Shown here piece after piece: positions 19,802 through 31,260 of a stretch of DNA of 64,000 bases. The stretch lies in the NCBI GenBank assembly GCA_946965045.2, contig OX337231.1, positions 1,426,001-1,490,000 on the forward strand. The letters are read 5' to 3'. The translations under genes and the position numbers were made by a program. The notes beneath the pieces were generated by a model, which searched no databases, was not told the DNA's origin, and worked only from the letters and a program-made list of their open reading frames with translations. Numbering within the stretch: the stretch's first letter is position 1; each line of letters opens with the position of its first letter. The DNA is from Epithemia pelagica (lineage: Eukaryota > Bacillariophyta > Bacillariophyceae > Surirellales > Surirellaceae).

Positions 19802-21078
19802 GGTTTTACTTGTTTCTCCTATGATAGAAAGCAAAACAATAAGGTAAACGAAAGAAGGTTCATCATGCTGCTCTCGACCCAGAACTCTAACTCACATCAC
19901 TCCCTATCAGGACGAAAGTGTAATCGATTCGGAGCCCCAACCACAGCGCGCATTGTTCTATGAATGAACGCTGAGGAATCTGAGAAAGCAAGACTGATCT
20001 CCTTAATTCCTATCTTCTGAGTACTTTTATCAGAACAATACTCAGAATAAAGTTCTTGCCTTTTTCGCTAGGACGTGCAAATGATCGTGCGAAAAAAGTC
20101 GCCGGTCGTGCAAATATGTTTTTATGCGACTAAGAAGCGACATCCTCACTTTGGAATACATCTCAACTCTCAACGGCTCTAAAACCAAGGAAGGGCCGAA
20201 AGGAAAACATACACATCCTGTTTCGACGACGTACTTGCTCTTGGGAGTCGCAGTAGGGATGATCTTGGGTTCCGTACCACCTATATCGACATTGTCTTTG
20301 GAGATGCATGGGCGAAATTGATAGATATGAAGCAGTCATGAGCAAGGATTGAAAGTGATCAGGAACACGATCCAATCACCTTTGGGATGTCATGAGCCAG
20401 GATTGGAAATTGGAAGCGGTCAGGACCACGATCCAGGCAACTTTGAGTGGTGATAAGCAACCGAAAGTAAGCCGCAATTCATTACAAGTAGTTCCGATGG
20501 TTGCGACTTACGACAAGACGGTGAATCCAACTGAACTTCGAACATCGAAACAGAATGCAAAACCCTGACTCTCCGCTCATAATGACACGTTTGCTTTTGG
20601 TTTGATGCAAACTACAGCGTGAGTTCGGGTGCCAGGATTAATATCAAGACTTTCAATATATCAGTACGAGTACTCACTAGTCTACTCACCCAGTGAAAGT
20701 AATTGTGATTGGGCATGAAAGCGTGTCGGCTTGCTCGCAAGTAGGATTGATGATGCCTTAAAAATTCAATCCAAGACAGATATGATTCAAAAACTGTACA
20801 TTTCGCATATATGGAGTACATTTCGATTGTCCCCATCACGCCAGCCTACCGTAGATTCCCCCACTCCATAGTAATACTTATGGTCCTCGCTATTTTTGAA
20901 CGCCACTCACTGAGGTTTTGAAGTCAAACTGCGCGTATGCGGTCATGTGTATCAAATCGAGGTCTCCTTCCACAATTTGAACGAGAGACGCCTTGTGTAC
21001 TTCTGAATCTCGTCTCTCGATATTCGAGATATATCTTATAAACTTGGATCGAGGAGACTTTGTACGAGCAACAAACCC
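19802..21078. other. intergenic, 1.28 kb
   Basis: No gene supported. The open frames are short and AT-rich. The stretch contains a degenerate tandem duplication at 20337-20447, reported separately, and probably the promoter of the Ser/Pro/Thr-rich gene that starts at 21079. Confidence 0.45.
20337..20447. repeat. degenerate tandem duplication, two copies
   Basis: Copy 1 (20337-20387) and copy 2 (20391-20447) share CATGAGC-AGGATTG, then GTCAGGA-CACGATCCA (copy 1 has ATCAGGAACACGATCCA), and a CTTTG-G ending, with small insertions. It is noncoding on both strands. Confidence 0.6.
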
Positions 21079-23343
21079 ATGGTCCGTAATCTCCACGCGA
21101 CAATGAACGTCCTGAGACTGCTTGCGATTGCGGAACTTTGTGCCGTGGCACTTGGGCAGACTCCAACAGCGTCTCCCACCCAAGCGATCCTATCCTCAAA
21201 CCCTTCGGTCACGCCGAGTCAGGCCCCGATAGCTCCCACGCATCAACCGAGCTCAGTGCCTTCCTCTACACCCACTGTTGGGCCGACAACCACCATGGTT
21301 CCCTCCGACAGGCCCACGGTGTCGCCGTCAACCAGTCCCAGTTTCCAACCCACAGTTCCACCGTCACAAGAGCCTAGTTCTACTCCGTCGCAAATGCCGA
21401 CTAGCCCTCCTACTTCATCGTCGATGCCATCCGCGTCGCCGTCAAGTATGCCTACCATGTCTCCCTCAATCTCAAGCCCACCAAGCACCAACCCGACCAG
21501 TATGCCTTCTTCCTCCAGTCAGCCATCTGGTGTGCCATCAACTACGCCTTCTGCTATCCCAACTACGACGCCCTCTATTTCATCCCGTAAGTTGATCAAA
21601 ATGCCAGACTGCCTCTCTTTTGCGTTTAAGGACATTCTCTCACATGCATTTCTGCTGTAAGAACCCACGGTATCGGCGAACCCGACGAGTGAACCATCAG
21701 TCAGTCCTTCTCAGTTTCCCAGTGCTCTGCCATCCGCAATGCCCTCGCCTGATTCAGGTGTTTCTGGAATCATTAGGGAGAGCGGAAAACAACCCTTTGA
21801 TGAGTTTCTTGTGACAATTTTTGTCGGTCCCATGCAATTGCGTGGAAGGAAACTTTCGTCAATCGGGGTGCAGTCGCAGGCAGTTATTCTTTTCACCTTT
21901 GAAGAGCATATTCGGGAAATTGTCCCTCATCTTCGTGAAGTGGAACTACGCATTACAACCGTTCAAGAGGTTACAATGCCTGATGGAACTGTTGCAACAA
22001 CCGAAGCAGTCAATGGAGAAGTTCTCCTTGACGTGGGCGTGACCATGCCACGGGAGCAAATCGACATTGATGTTCAGAGCGCATTTCAAGGTCAAAATTT
22101 AACCATCTTGATGGGGGACCTACTACTGTCTGGCGACAAAGTTTTGGAAAACATAAATGATATTGACTTTGGTATTCCTCCGGGTTTGGCACTGTTTGCT
22201 GGTCCTCAGGGAAACAGTGATGACGAAGATGATGAGCTTTTCAATGAACTCCTTCCTCAGGCTATTATCCTTTTGGGAATGACAGTGGTTTTTCTTTCTG
22301 GTCTGGTATTCTTTCTCTTTGTGGCCCGTCGCGCTCGTCAAAACCGAACATTATCCTCAATCGAGGCAACCAAGCATGCTGAAACGAATTATCCGAACCA
22401 TGACGTCCCACAAAACATTGCATCTGGAGATGGAGTGCACGGAGGCACGATTTCCGAGCTTGCTGCTGAAAGCTTGGACGGGAGCGTCTCTGACCTAGCT
22501 TCCTTGTACTCATATCGGGATCAGTCCCTGCTGGCCAATCATACGCTCGACAACACTCCAGACGAGACGGGTTCCTATGCCCCGTCCTACTGCTTCAGCA
22601 CGATAGAGGTAGATGAACAAAGCAGAACTTCCGGAGCCGGAAGGTCTCTCCGTGATACTTCAAAATCCAACAGCTTACAGCCGAAGACAGACCCAGCGAC
22701 GCTCTACGGTTTTGACGACAATGGTTCTTTTGCAAGTGAGAAGAGCAACAGTCGTAGACCTCGCCGCCGTACGAAAGCATCGCGCCCTTCGAGGTCCGGG
22801 CAACTCACATCAATCAACAAAAGAACAAAGGCACCATCAAGAGGAGCCAAATCATCCGTCAAAGTACACTCCCTTGCATCCCATAGCTTCCACATGTCTG
22901 GACCAGGTGGCAATGAGAGTGATGCTGATACTGACAGTTCTCAATCTCGTGACGTTTTGTCTCAAGTTATGGAGGCATCAGAAACGAGTTCACGCGACGA
23001 ATCCGCAGGGTCAGCAAATGGTCACCAAAATGAAAAGGCCAACAAAGATCATCAATATAATCTCATGGCACAGTTGGATGGGGAAAACAGCGACGATGAC
23101 GAAGAAAGCTTATTCATGGGACCATCTGCTGCCTTTGTTGCCAGGTCAGGAACGGTTAATCCACTGAGAATCGACCTTGGACCTCTCGCAGACCCTGACG
23201 AATCCCGTCGACATGAAAGCTCTGAACTGGATACAGACGATGACGATAATTTGAGAAATGAATCGACTTTCAATTCTTTGAACACATCTGTTGTCAGTTC
23301 TGCAGATGAAGAGGAACACTCTCAAAAGGTTACAATTGTTTGA
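21079..23343 (+). CDS. type I membrane protein with Ser/Pro/Thr-rich ectodomain, two exons
   Basis: Exon 1 (21079-21586) and exon 2 (21662-23343) join across a 75-base intron (CGTAAGT to GTAAG) in frame, giving 729 residues. A signal peptide (MNVLRLLAIAELCAVALG, from the second Met at 21103) precedes about 150 residues of Pro-Ser-Thr repeats of the PSxxPSxxPT type. These are common in diatom cell-wall and adhesive proteins and are likely O-glycosylated. The splice join reads SISSQPTVSANP and keeps the repeat going, which supports the intron. A folded ectodomain follows (about 215-345, FDEFLVTIFVG to LLLSGDKVLENI), then one membrane span (about 370-390, AIILLGMTVVFLSGLVFFLF) with a positive stop and a roughly 330-residue cytosolic tail rich in Ser, Asp and Glu. 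It converges with a gene of the same layout. No known domain recognised. Confidence 0.85.
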
Positions 23344-23636
23344 GTCAATCCTGAAAGAGATTTACAGGCTTCATTCCCATCATCATCAACTATACGCATA
23401 CACCTTCCACGACATCCTATGAGCTATGAGACCTTCGCATCTCGCATCTTCCCGAGGTTCTTGGCCCAGTTCTTGCTCAAAGATCCTGTACAACTTCATA
23501 TTTTAAGACATCTACTCCATGTTTTCCAGTTTCCAGTCATTACCTAGTAGGTAATTCAAAGTGAAATCCTCTTTATTGAAAATTGATAACCTAATGAACA
23601 TGTTTGAAGCTACTCTTAATCCATGAAATGTCTCAA

Positions 23637-25831
23637 CTATGAAATGGGGGGAATTTTGTTCTCGCCACTGTCCTCAGATGTGTCGTCAGGTAGCCCAGCA
23701 ATTGCCGCATCGTTTCCCTCATCTTCCTGAAACCGTCTTTTGCCATAGTATACAGCCGACTCCGTAACATCATTGCTTCGTTGACCTGTTGCGTTTGGCT
23801 GAACCGTGCTGACAAACTTTCCAAACTCGGGTATGTCTTGATCGCTGAATAGCGCATTTGAATCGTCATTGAATGGATTGAACTCAAATTGTGCATCGTC
23901 ATGGAAATAAATGCTTCTTTCCTTATCTTCAGAAATTGCGGCACCGTTCAATCTTTGAATATCGTCTTGTTCCGATGTCGTCTCAACGGGTGATACAAGA
24001 TTATCACCAGTTAAGTCAATGGTTCGAAACTGCTCATCGCTGAAAGCACCTTCCAGATCATGCTTTCCCCGTGCTCCCAAGCGACCAGGAGAACTACCGT
24101 CCTCATCGCCGTCGGAGTAAACGCTATTGAGAGGCGATTCAACATGGGGAGCGAACATCTTAAACTTCTGAGATCTTTTCCTCAAATAGAACACCACAAC
24201 AACAGCCATTACGACAAAGACGAAGCAAACAATGATCACAACTACAATCAGAACTGAGATACCACCAGAGTCTCCATCGGAACCATCTTGCCCTGAGGAA
24301 GGGGGGAGAGGAGAGGCGTTGTCCGGATCGTACTCTCGGATCATTCTGATTGGAATCTCTTTGTTGTTCAACCATTCAATGAGCTCAGCAAGGTTGTTAC
24401 CCTTGAAGAAATTGGCCACAACTTGCTGCAGAGTCTCTTTTGTGAAAGAAGCCATGTCCTCTCTCGAGCCTTGGAGCTCAAAGTCCACTGTGATTTCAAA
24501 AATGTTTAAGAAGAACTGTGAGTCACCTTCTTCCGTAGATTGTCCCTCGTTTGTGTTTTCTACAAAGGTCAAGGTAAGCTTGTAAGTTCTCAGAAGGAAT
24601 CCAACATTCTTCGCGAGGTAGGGAGTGAGCAGAAACTGCGTTTGCTTGAAGAACTCTTTCTCAACATCTACCAGGTCGATCTCACCAACTGTTTCATAGG
24701 CAATAGGGTCCGATTGTATCTGTCTCTGCAAGATTGGCGGTTGTACTGGCGCTGCTACAATGGTTGGTGCAGGAGTTGGGTCAGGTTCAATTTCCACTAC
24801 CGTTTTCGGAGGATTCAGTATTGAAATGTCGAACGTTGGGTAAGTGGGCTCCGTCCAGGTCGGAGCTGCAACTGGAGAGAACCAATTTCCAAAGGCTTGC
24901 TGGTCAGAGCCAGGTAATAATGAAGGAGATGGTGATAGAGTTGGCGTAGGCTCGGTCGGGCTGGTAACTGGGGCTTTTGCAGGCGTGGCGGTAGGGAGCG
25001 AGATGTGGGAACCAAACGGCTCGTATCCTGGAATGTTTGGGGCTGGTAATACGAATGGTATCAAAGGTGTTAGCTCGCGTCAATTCAGAACCAATTCTGA
25101 AACAATGTCAACTTACGTGTATCCCATGGACCCATAATGGTAGTTATTAACGGATTGCCGTCGCTATCGAATGTCGTTTTGGCGAGGGCAATGTTTGGCT
25201 CTTGGTGATTAACAGTATAACTGTTGTCGTGACTCCATGGATTCTGAACTCTGGGATCGTTTTGGCCTCTTCGGCCATTGGTGTTTTGTCCTCTGACGGC
25301 TCCATATGGGTTTTGCCTTGTGTTGTGGTTTCCATAGTTTGTTGTCCTGCTTTGTGCCCAAGAAATTGCTTGGTTGTTTTGTGCTGTGGACCCTCCAAAT
25401 GTGCGTTGACCTCTTGTGTCTTCGTACGGTTTCTTTCTCGATTGTTCCACATAGGTTCGTTGATCCGTTCTTCCAGGACTAATCCTCTGTAACCATGGGT
25501 GTTCATATGAAGCGCTGTTGCTAATCGCCGCATTTCCTCCAAAGCCTGAAAAAGCTCCTGAATTCCCGCCAAAGCCTGAAAAATCTGTCGCTGAAGACCT
25601 TGTATTCTCATAACTTTGTTGGTCTCGATTGTACTCATTGCTGAAATAGTCGTTCCATAACGTCCTTTGTTTGCCTTTCACATTTGCAGAGACAAAAGAC
25701 GGACCATGTCCTTCCGCCTCTCTTAGACTCCCATCCACGGTGTCACCAAGGAAGAACAACGCGAGGGTCAAGCCTGTAAGGGCGGCCCCAATCATCTTTT
25801 TGATTCCGCTTCCCATGGTTAGGACCTTCAT
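23637..25831 (-). CDS. type I membrane protein with Gly/Asn and Pro/Thr-rich ectodomain, two exons
   Basis: Exon 1 (25831-25117) and exon 2 (25042-23637) are joined across a 74-base intron (GTAAGTT to ACCAG) and encode 706 residues. The start ATG gives MKVLTMGSGIKKM and a signal peptide ending near DTVDG. Residues 60-220 are rich in Gly, Asn, Gln, Arg and Tyr, with FSGFGGN repeats. Then comes a Pro/Thr/Ser region (PTATPAKAPVTSPTEPTPT). A folded ectodomain lies at about 350-475 (VEKEFFKQTQFLLTPYL ... FEITVDFELQG ... IPIRMI), followed by one membrane span (about 500-524, VLIVVVIIVCFVFVVMAVVV), the basic stop YLRKRSQK and an acidic cytosolic tail. The layout mirrors the convergent neighbour and the genes at 39082 and 41822. 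A receptor or adhesion role is inference. Confidence 0.82.
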
Positions 25832-25976
25832 TTGCTCTTTGGAAACACATCTCAAGAGTCGCAAAAAGAAAAAAATGTTCAACGCATGTCATTGCTTGCT
25901 TTCGCCCGTTGAAACAAGAAAATCCATAAGAACAAAGCAATTCCGGTTTTCAGTGGCGGACGACTGAACCGGAAAA

Positions 25977-26026
25977 GTACGAGGAAGCTATGTTGTTAAT
26001 TGTACGAGGAAGCTATATTGTTAATT
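25977..26026. repeat. 25-base tandem duplication
   Basis: Two head-to-tail copies of a 25-base unit starting GTACGAGGAAGCTAT differ by one base. The repeat is noncoding, just upstream of the minus-strand membrane-protein gene. Confidence 0.85.
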
Positions 26027-26377
26027 GTAAATCGTAAAACTATCACAGTCGGCGAATATCTTGATCCAGCAGGTGCTGTTGGGCAAACACCGAAACAACA
26101 ACTATACTATGGCACTGTGGAAAACAAGAATACTGGAAGATAGGGAGCTTGCTTGACTTCTTTTGACAAACATGTTCAGTGAGATCGTATTGTACTCATT
26201 CGGGGGCTGCATGACAGTCAGGTTTCCACAAGACAAAAAAACCGTGGCGTATCCATGATTCCCAGCTTTTGTAGAGGAGGAAGATAAAGATGGGATAACT
26301 GCTGTGGATATTGGATCTTGGAACTCCTTTACTCTCTCTAGCTTCCGTGCTTAGGAGTAGAGAGAGAAGAAAAGATA

Positions 26378-26963
26378 CAAGCTGGTTCACGTTGCGCAGT
26401 GCATGAGTATATTAGTGTAGAAGACTGTACTGGAAAAAAATCGTACATAAAATTCTATAGTGATTTTCCGCAGCACAGCACCCATGACAATGACAATGAC
26501 AATGGGACGGCCGATGTTTGGGCAAATACGATGCCATTCATGGCCGCAAGCACAAGAACTGCTGCAACTAATAGACGAAGTAGGTTAAATTTGTTTTTAT
26601 GGGCACAGCTAAGGAGATGGAGAATGATTGTCCACGATGCTCAGCAGTGGAAATACGTTCACTCCTTGTGGAGACTGAACTACAGGTCGAAATGCGCGAC
26701 ACCCCTATGATTTCCTACTACTTTCATATCTACCCTATCGATTAGGTTCGGTGGTGCTTCGCATTTCGCCCGCGGATTGGCCATTGTCGCATGAAGCGGT
26801 CACTTGTGGTTATTGCATTTTGCATTTTACGATATGTGCGCGACAAAATGTGAGGAGCATGAAAAAGTAACTGGTTCGAAACGCTGGGGTACTGTAGGCT
26901 AAAGTGTAGTATACAATTTCCCACTCTGAAAAACTCATGCACTTCGCAACGTGAACCAGCTTG
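26378..26963. mobile_element. nonautonomous TIR element, CAAGCTGG termini
   Basis: Inverted termini begin CAAGCTGGTTCACGTTGCG at 26378 and end with the reverse complement at 26963, with one mismatch over about 31 bases that extends to GTGCATGAGT. Both ends abut TA, which fits a TA target duplication of the Tc1/mariner type, though TA could also be part of the repeat. The 586-base body has no credible coding frame. It contains a short (TGACAA)n run near 26484. The first eight bases match the termini of the larger element at 49944-53537. Superfamily not settled. Confidence 0.7.
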
Positions 26964-27371
26964 TAGTTTGGCTATGAGAATCTATCTATTGTGTATCTTG
27001 TCTCTTGTCTACCTCTCCTGCGCCAAGATGCCGCACCGGTGCGACACTGCAAGCATCTCCGTATCCCGCCAGGGGTCACTATAGTCCGACAAGTACTACT
27101 GTAAGTCTAAAAGTATAGATTTTGTTGTTGTTGTGCAATATGGAATTTTGGGCGAGATTGGTTCCACTAACGCACCATCGTATTGTAGTGTACCTATAGA
27201 ACAACATGTGGGGTGGGGGGACAAGCATCCTGGTCACGCCATCCCCCAAATTTTGATTTTGTCCTTTCACCTCAACCAACAAAGGTCATCAATCCATTTA
27301 TTGTCGTGGTCGATTGATGAACGACTTTGATATGCCAACAGCAAGCCTCAGCAACGTCTTGCGATGAACCA

Positions 27372-28673
27372 ATGGCGAACGAAGTATCAGTAGGACAATC
27401 CGTCGAGGATCAAAAGTCGGTTCTCAAAATATGTGAGGATCTCAAGTCGAATAAAGAAAATTTCACCGATCTTGAAATAGACGGTGAGCTTCTTCAGCTT
27501 GACGCCACGGCGCTCTCTCTTCTTTTTGAGTCTCTGAAAGAGAATCGGACAATATCGAGGCTAGGATTCTCAAGTGTAACGTTTTCCAGCTCTCTGGTCC
27601 AAGAACTTGTCAATGTTTTGAAAACTATGCGGCATGTCAATGAGATTCTGTTTGAGGAAGTTGATGACACTAACGCTTGTCTTCCCGAACTTCTCGCTGT
27701 CGCTTTAATGTACAACAAGTCAATATCTAGTCTTACGATGAGGGGATGCTGGACGGAATCTCCCCTTTCGTCTTTTTCGGTGAGCACCTTGATGAACTCT
27801 GCTCACAGTCTTTCCGAGTTTCACTTTAGTCACAACCGTATTGATTGCCACTGCGCCGCTGCACTGGCAATGGCATTCAAGCGCAACAAGTCACTGAAAG
27901 TTCTTGACCTTACTGGAAGCTCCATGGAATGCGATGCGATCCAACAACTTTGCTATGGCTTGAGTGAGAACAGATGCATACAAAGTCTTGTACTAGATTT
28001 CAATGCCTTCCAAGAAGAGGGTGTCAGGGCATTGTCCCGAATGCTGAAAGTAAACCAAGGGATCACAGAGCTTCACCTATTCGGAAATAATATATCTCCT
28101 AAAGGTGCCATGGCTGTTGCAGACGCTCTTGCCGTCAATACTGTTCTGAGCTCTCTGATACTGTCCTTTAACCGGATTGGAAACAAAGGGCTTGCCGCCA
28201 TCTCAGATGCGTTGACAGTTAATACAAGTCTCAGAAAGATTTGGCTACCATCAAACGGAATAGGTTGCGAAGGGGTCAAGTACATGGCGCGTAAACTTCG
28301 TGACATGCGTGGTCTCAAGAGCCTACATGTTGGTTTGTTGCTAGACGAATGCTCGGTGGACGACATTGCTGGAGAGCTAAAATACAATAACTCATTGGAA
28401 GAGCTACATTTTGAACAACCTTGCTTTCTGGAAGAAGAAGAGCCAGCTCTGTCTTCGTCTCTGATTGAGTTCTATCTTCGCATGAACCGCAAAGGACGAC
28501 AGCATATTCGATGCAAGAAAATACCACCTTCGCTGTGGCCTTACATCCTCGCTAAAAAAGCTGAGAGATCAAGTGAAGCAGAAACACCCGATATTTTGTT
28601 CTTCTTGCTCCGAGAAAACCCAGAAGTTCTTGATCAACGAGGTGCGTGGGCAAGGACAAGGACATCACCATGA
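27372..28673 (+). CDS. leucine-rich-repeat protein of the RI/NLRC3-like type
   Basis: The 433-residue protein consists mostly of leucine-rich repeats of the ribonuclease-inhibitor kind, with units of about 28 residues. Clear examples are SLKVLDLTGSSMECDAIQQL, CIQSLVLDFNAFQEEGVRAL, ITELHLFGNNISPKGAMAVA and LSSLILSFNRIGNKGLAAI, with Asn at the usual turn. About ten repeats cover residues 40-360. After them comes a conserved-looking cap ending IPPSLWPYILAKKAERSS and DILFFLLRENPEVL, seen in many diatom LRR proteins. There is no NACHT or signal peptide. The ATG at 27372 has ideal context (CCAATGG); sequence upstream in frame lacks an ATG. Such proteins bind other proteins; no partner can be named. 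No intron seen. Confidence 0.85.
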   Translation: MANEVSVGQSVEDQKSVLKICEDLKSNKENFTDLEIDGELLQLDATALSLLFESLKENRTISRLGFSSVTFSSSLVQELVNVLKTMRHVNEILFEEVDDTNACLPELLAVALMYNKSISSLTMRGCWTESPLSSFSVSTLMNSAHSLSEFHFSHNRIDCHCAAALAMAFKRNKSLKVLDLTGSSMECDAIQQLCYGLSENRCIQSLVLDFNAFQEEGVRALSRMLKVNQGITELHLFGNNISPKGAMAVADALAVNTVLSSLILSFNRIGNKGLAAISDALTVNTSLRKIWLPSNGIGCEGVKYMARKLRDMRGLKSLHVGLLLDECSVDDIAGELKYNNSLEELHFEQPCFLEEEEPALSSSLIEFYLRMNRKGRQHIRCKKIPPSLWPYILAKKAERSSEAETPDILFFLLRENPEVLDQRGAWARTRTSP

Positions 28674-28761
28674 TCCTCCAGTAAAAGGGAATGAAACTAT
28701 GTTTTGGGGCATTAAGTAGTTGTAGCGTAGATATCGAGAATCGACTGTACTTTATTCTTCG

Positions 28762-29265
28762 TTAGTCATTAGGGAGTTGTAGATTAAAGCAACATGCAGC
28801 GTTCTTTCTCCAATCTTTAGTTTTTCTTGTTTCAAAATGAAAATTCCAATGATGCGTTAACGTGGAGATCACAGATTCAGGGAATCTTTGTTTCCGATAT
28901 AAGAGCACAACAGGTCGGAATGCAGGGGAAGGCGTCTGCGTCCTTTCCTTCAAGTCATTCATTTCGACAAATGGGTTCGTCGCACTGGAACTCTTGGGGT
29001 CTTGATCGGGTCCACTTTTTGACGTATGCCACTGTTGTGTCGTCATGGAGACGAGGGACGTCCTGAGCCCATACACTTCTTCTTGCCGGAACGTTAAAGC
29101 ATTGACCGGAGGAACATGGATACCTTGGGCACCTCTTTTTTTACTTGTAGGAACACGGCGTGCTCCAAAGATGGAAACAAAGGGAGTGAAAGGACTGAAT
29201 AGAGCTTGAGTATCGGGCGCTAGTGCCGCTAGCAACAATGCCCAAAACAAACAAAGATTCTTCAT
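28762..29265 (-). CDS. small secreted or plastid-targeted protein, unknown
   Basis: The 167-residue frame opens with a clear signal peptide (LCLFWALLLAALAPDTQA) followed by LFSPFTPF. Leu, like Phe or Trp, is tolerated at +1 of diatom plastid leaders, so either secretion or plastid import is possible. The remainder is basic with Ser/Thr/Gln and no recognised motif. It ends in a Cys pair (NAACCFNLQLPND). The signal peptide is the main evidence that the gene is real. The far C-terminal part could be read-through of an unspliced intron. Its 3' end faces the LRR gene, 89 bases away. Confidence 0.5.
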   Translation of the reverse strand: MKNLCLFWALLLAALAPDTQALFSPFTPFVSIFGARRVPTSKKRGAQGIHVPPVNALTFRQEEVYGLRTSLVSMTTQQWHTSKSGPDQDPKSSSATNPFVEMNDLKERTQTPSPAFRPVVLLYRKQRFPESVISTLTHHWNFHFETRKTKDWRKNAACCFNLQLPND

Positions 29266-29829
29266 GACTTCTCTTATTTTGCTTCGTCCTCAATTGCTTT
29301 TGGTTTGACCGCTGATTTGTGAGAATGTTGCAAAGATGGTGAACGGTTAACAGGGACATCTTGTTACACTAGGGCTACTTGGTCTCTTCAAATTAGGAAT
29401 ACCCATGTCAAATCATGACACCCAATCAATGGTATCTTTTGCCACGATGGTACACTCTATCGCTCCAGAGTTTTCATTGTATATTTCCTACTGCTATTTC
29501 TAGATCAGAAGATCGATGGGAAAGGATGCCAATGAGTCATCCGCAGGGCACTCCAGTCACATCGAGGCTATTCGATGGACGCAATCCGGAACTTCCTTGA
29601 TAGTCTATTCAATGCAGCAACAGGCAATAAGGCCATCAATGAAAGATACTTCAAACAGTAGCTGACTCAGACTAGTGCCGCCTGAGCGACAGTTAGTGGA
29701 GTGCCTGTGTCTATCTAGGCAGAGACAAGACCTCATTGGATTCAACCAGTACAAGTGCCGATCACGGCGGGAGCAACAGGTATAAAAAGGGGTTAACCTC
29801 TGAGAATAGTTTGTTACAAGTGACGGCGA

Positions 29830-31260
29830 TTAGTCGTCACCATTGTCTTCAGACGAAGAAATCTCATCCAGCTCTACCAAGGCTGAGTTATTGGACGGTA
29901 TCTGAATGAATGTCACTCCTTCCTCGACGGATATTTGGTGTTGTTCGTCACGAGCCGTTCTAGTCGGAGTCAATTCCATCATTTGGTCGGAACCATCATC
30001 TTTATTTCGCCTGGAGCGCTTTTTCTTTCGATCTTTACGATTTCGTTTGCTTCGGCGCTCCCTTGAGTTTTCTCTTGTGTCGGATTCAGATTCTTCTGAT
30101 TCCGAATTATCCGCAGAAGCAAAAAACAACCGATTCCAGTTCCATGAAACAGTTCGTCCGCTGATACGACCTTTGGCAACAGCCATGATGAAGAGTGCTA
30201 GTGCGACCACAATCAATAGGGTCACTACCGAAATGGATTCTGTTTCATTCGCGTCCCCAGCGTAATCAGTTTCCATTTCCTTTGTCAGCTCTTCCTCTTC
30301 GTAGTGCTTGTAATACATCTCCACTAACGCATCCGCCAGAACGCCACCTATTTCGATCATACTGTCGCCATGACCAAAATAATGGAAATGTCTGTCCAAG
30401 TGTTTTTCTTTGCCATGGATGAAGGGAGCCGTTTTAACACACTTTGTGAATTCGTTGGCATCACAAACTTGTTTCTGTGCACTGCGAATGGGAGATTCAA
30501 AGAAATAATGACCGGGATCATTCCCGCCAGCACCTGCCTGGGCCAAAACAATGGGAAGATGAGGCCGTTTCAGCGCCTTGCGGAAGTCAGGAATAAGATG
30601 CTTCAAGTTGTCGTAATAGGACTCGAACCACTTTTTTCTGACAACGTCCGAGTAGGCATGCCACCAAATGATCCCAACCAATTGTGTTCGATGCTTCTCA
30701 TACTCTGGACCCAAGACGTCTCTGACATGCTTGAGTGCATACTTGAGATTTCTCAACGTGTGCGTCCATGTGAATCCCAAAGTCTTGTGCCCAGGTCTCG
30801 ATGGTGATCTCCAATCGTCGTACAGAGTCTTTTGGGGGAATCCTGCTTTTACCAGGATCACCGGTTCGTCAAAGACGTTCCCCAAAACATAACCCACTTC
30901 TACTTCTGGACCAAATAAACCTTTTTTAGCCCCATAATCGTGCATATTGAGGGGACCAATATGCCATGGTTTGTGTCGTTGTCTTTCATAGAAAACGAAC
31001 ACGTCGTCGCGAGTCATCCATTCGGAATGGTTCTCCTGCGAACGCAAATGATGAAATCGTCCCAATGTCTTGTTGTCGGCGTTGTCCATGAACGAAGCCA
31101 AATGCGATAGCTGTGCATATCCCGCCACATTGTCATCGCCTGCGAGCAAAACAACACGCAACACTTTGTGGTTGTCCAACCAAATGTCGAATGAAAATGG
31201 GATGAGGAAGCAGCCCGCCAGGAGCAATCCTCCCAGAAGCAGAGGAATGAAGCGGTTCAT
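29830..31260 (-). CDS. membrane-anchored sialate O-acetylesterase-like (SASA/DUF303) protein
   Basis: The 476-residue protein begins with a signal anchor (IPLLLGGLLLAGCFLIPFSF). Then comes LRVVLLAGDDNVAGYA, the strand and loop that carry the nucleophile in SASA-type carbohydrate esterases (usually GQSN). Here the Ser position reads Asp-Asn, so activity is doubtful. Further family features are FGPEVEVGYVLGN, VILVKAGFPQKTLYDDWRSP and a GIIWWHAYSD segment in place of the usual WxQGExD. A late His lies in HFHYFGHGD. A second membrane span (about 345-362, VVTLLIVVALALFIMAVA) precedes a basic Arg/Lys/Ser/Glu tail. Active relatives remove O-acetyl groups from sugars; this copy may be non-catalytic. 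The ATG at 31260 fits the signal anchor. No intron seen. Confidence 0.72.
   Translation of the reverse strand: MNRFIPLLLGGLLLAGCFLIPFSFDIWLDNHKVLRVVLLAGDDNVAGYAQLSHLASFMDNADNKTLGRFHHLRSQENHSEWMTRDDVFVFYERQRHKPWHIGPLNMHDYGAKKGLFGPEVEVGYVLGNVFDEPVILVKAGFPQKTLYDDWRSPSRPGHKTLGFTWTHTLRNLKYALKHVRDVLGPEYEKHRTQLVGIIWWHAYSDVVRKKWFESYYDNLKHLIPDFRKALKRPHLPIVLAQAGAGGNDPGHYFFESPIRSAQKQVCDANEFTKCVKTAPFIHGKEKHLDRHFHYFGHGDSMIEIGGVLADALVEMYYKHYEEEELTKEMETDYAGDANETESISVVTLLIVVALALFIMAVAKGRISGRTVSWNWNRLFFASADNSESEESESDTRENSRERRSKRNRKDRKKKRSRRNKDDGSDQMMELTPTRTARDEQHQISVEEGVTFIQIPSNNSALVELDEISSSEDNGDD

Noticed and set aside
20163-20375. Short overlapping frames on both strands around a degenerate duplication
   Set aside because: Neither has family features, and the local duplication explains the extended frames.
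29781-29788. TATAAAAA on the plus strand
   Set aside because: No plus-strand gene follows within range; it lies just past the stop of the minus-strand esterase-like gene.
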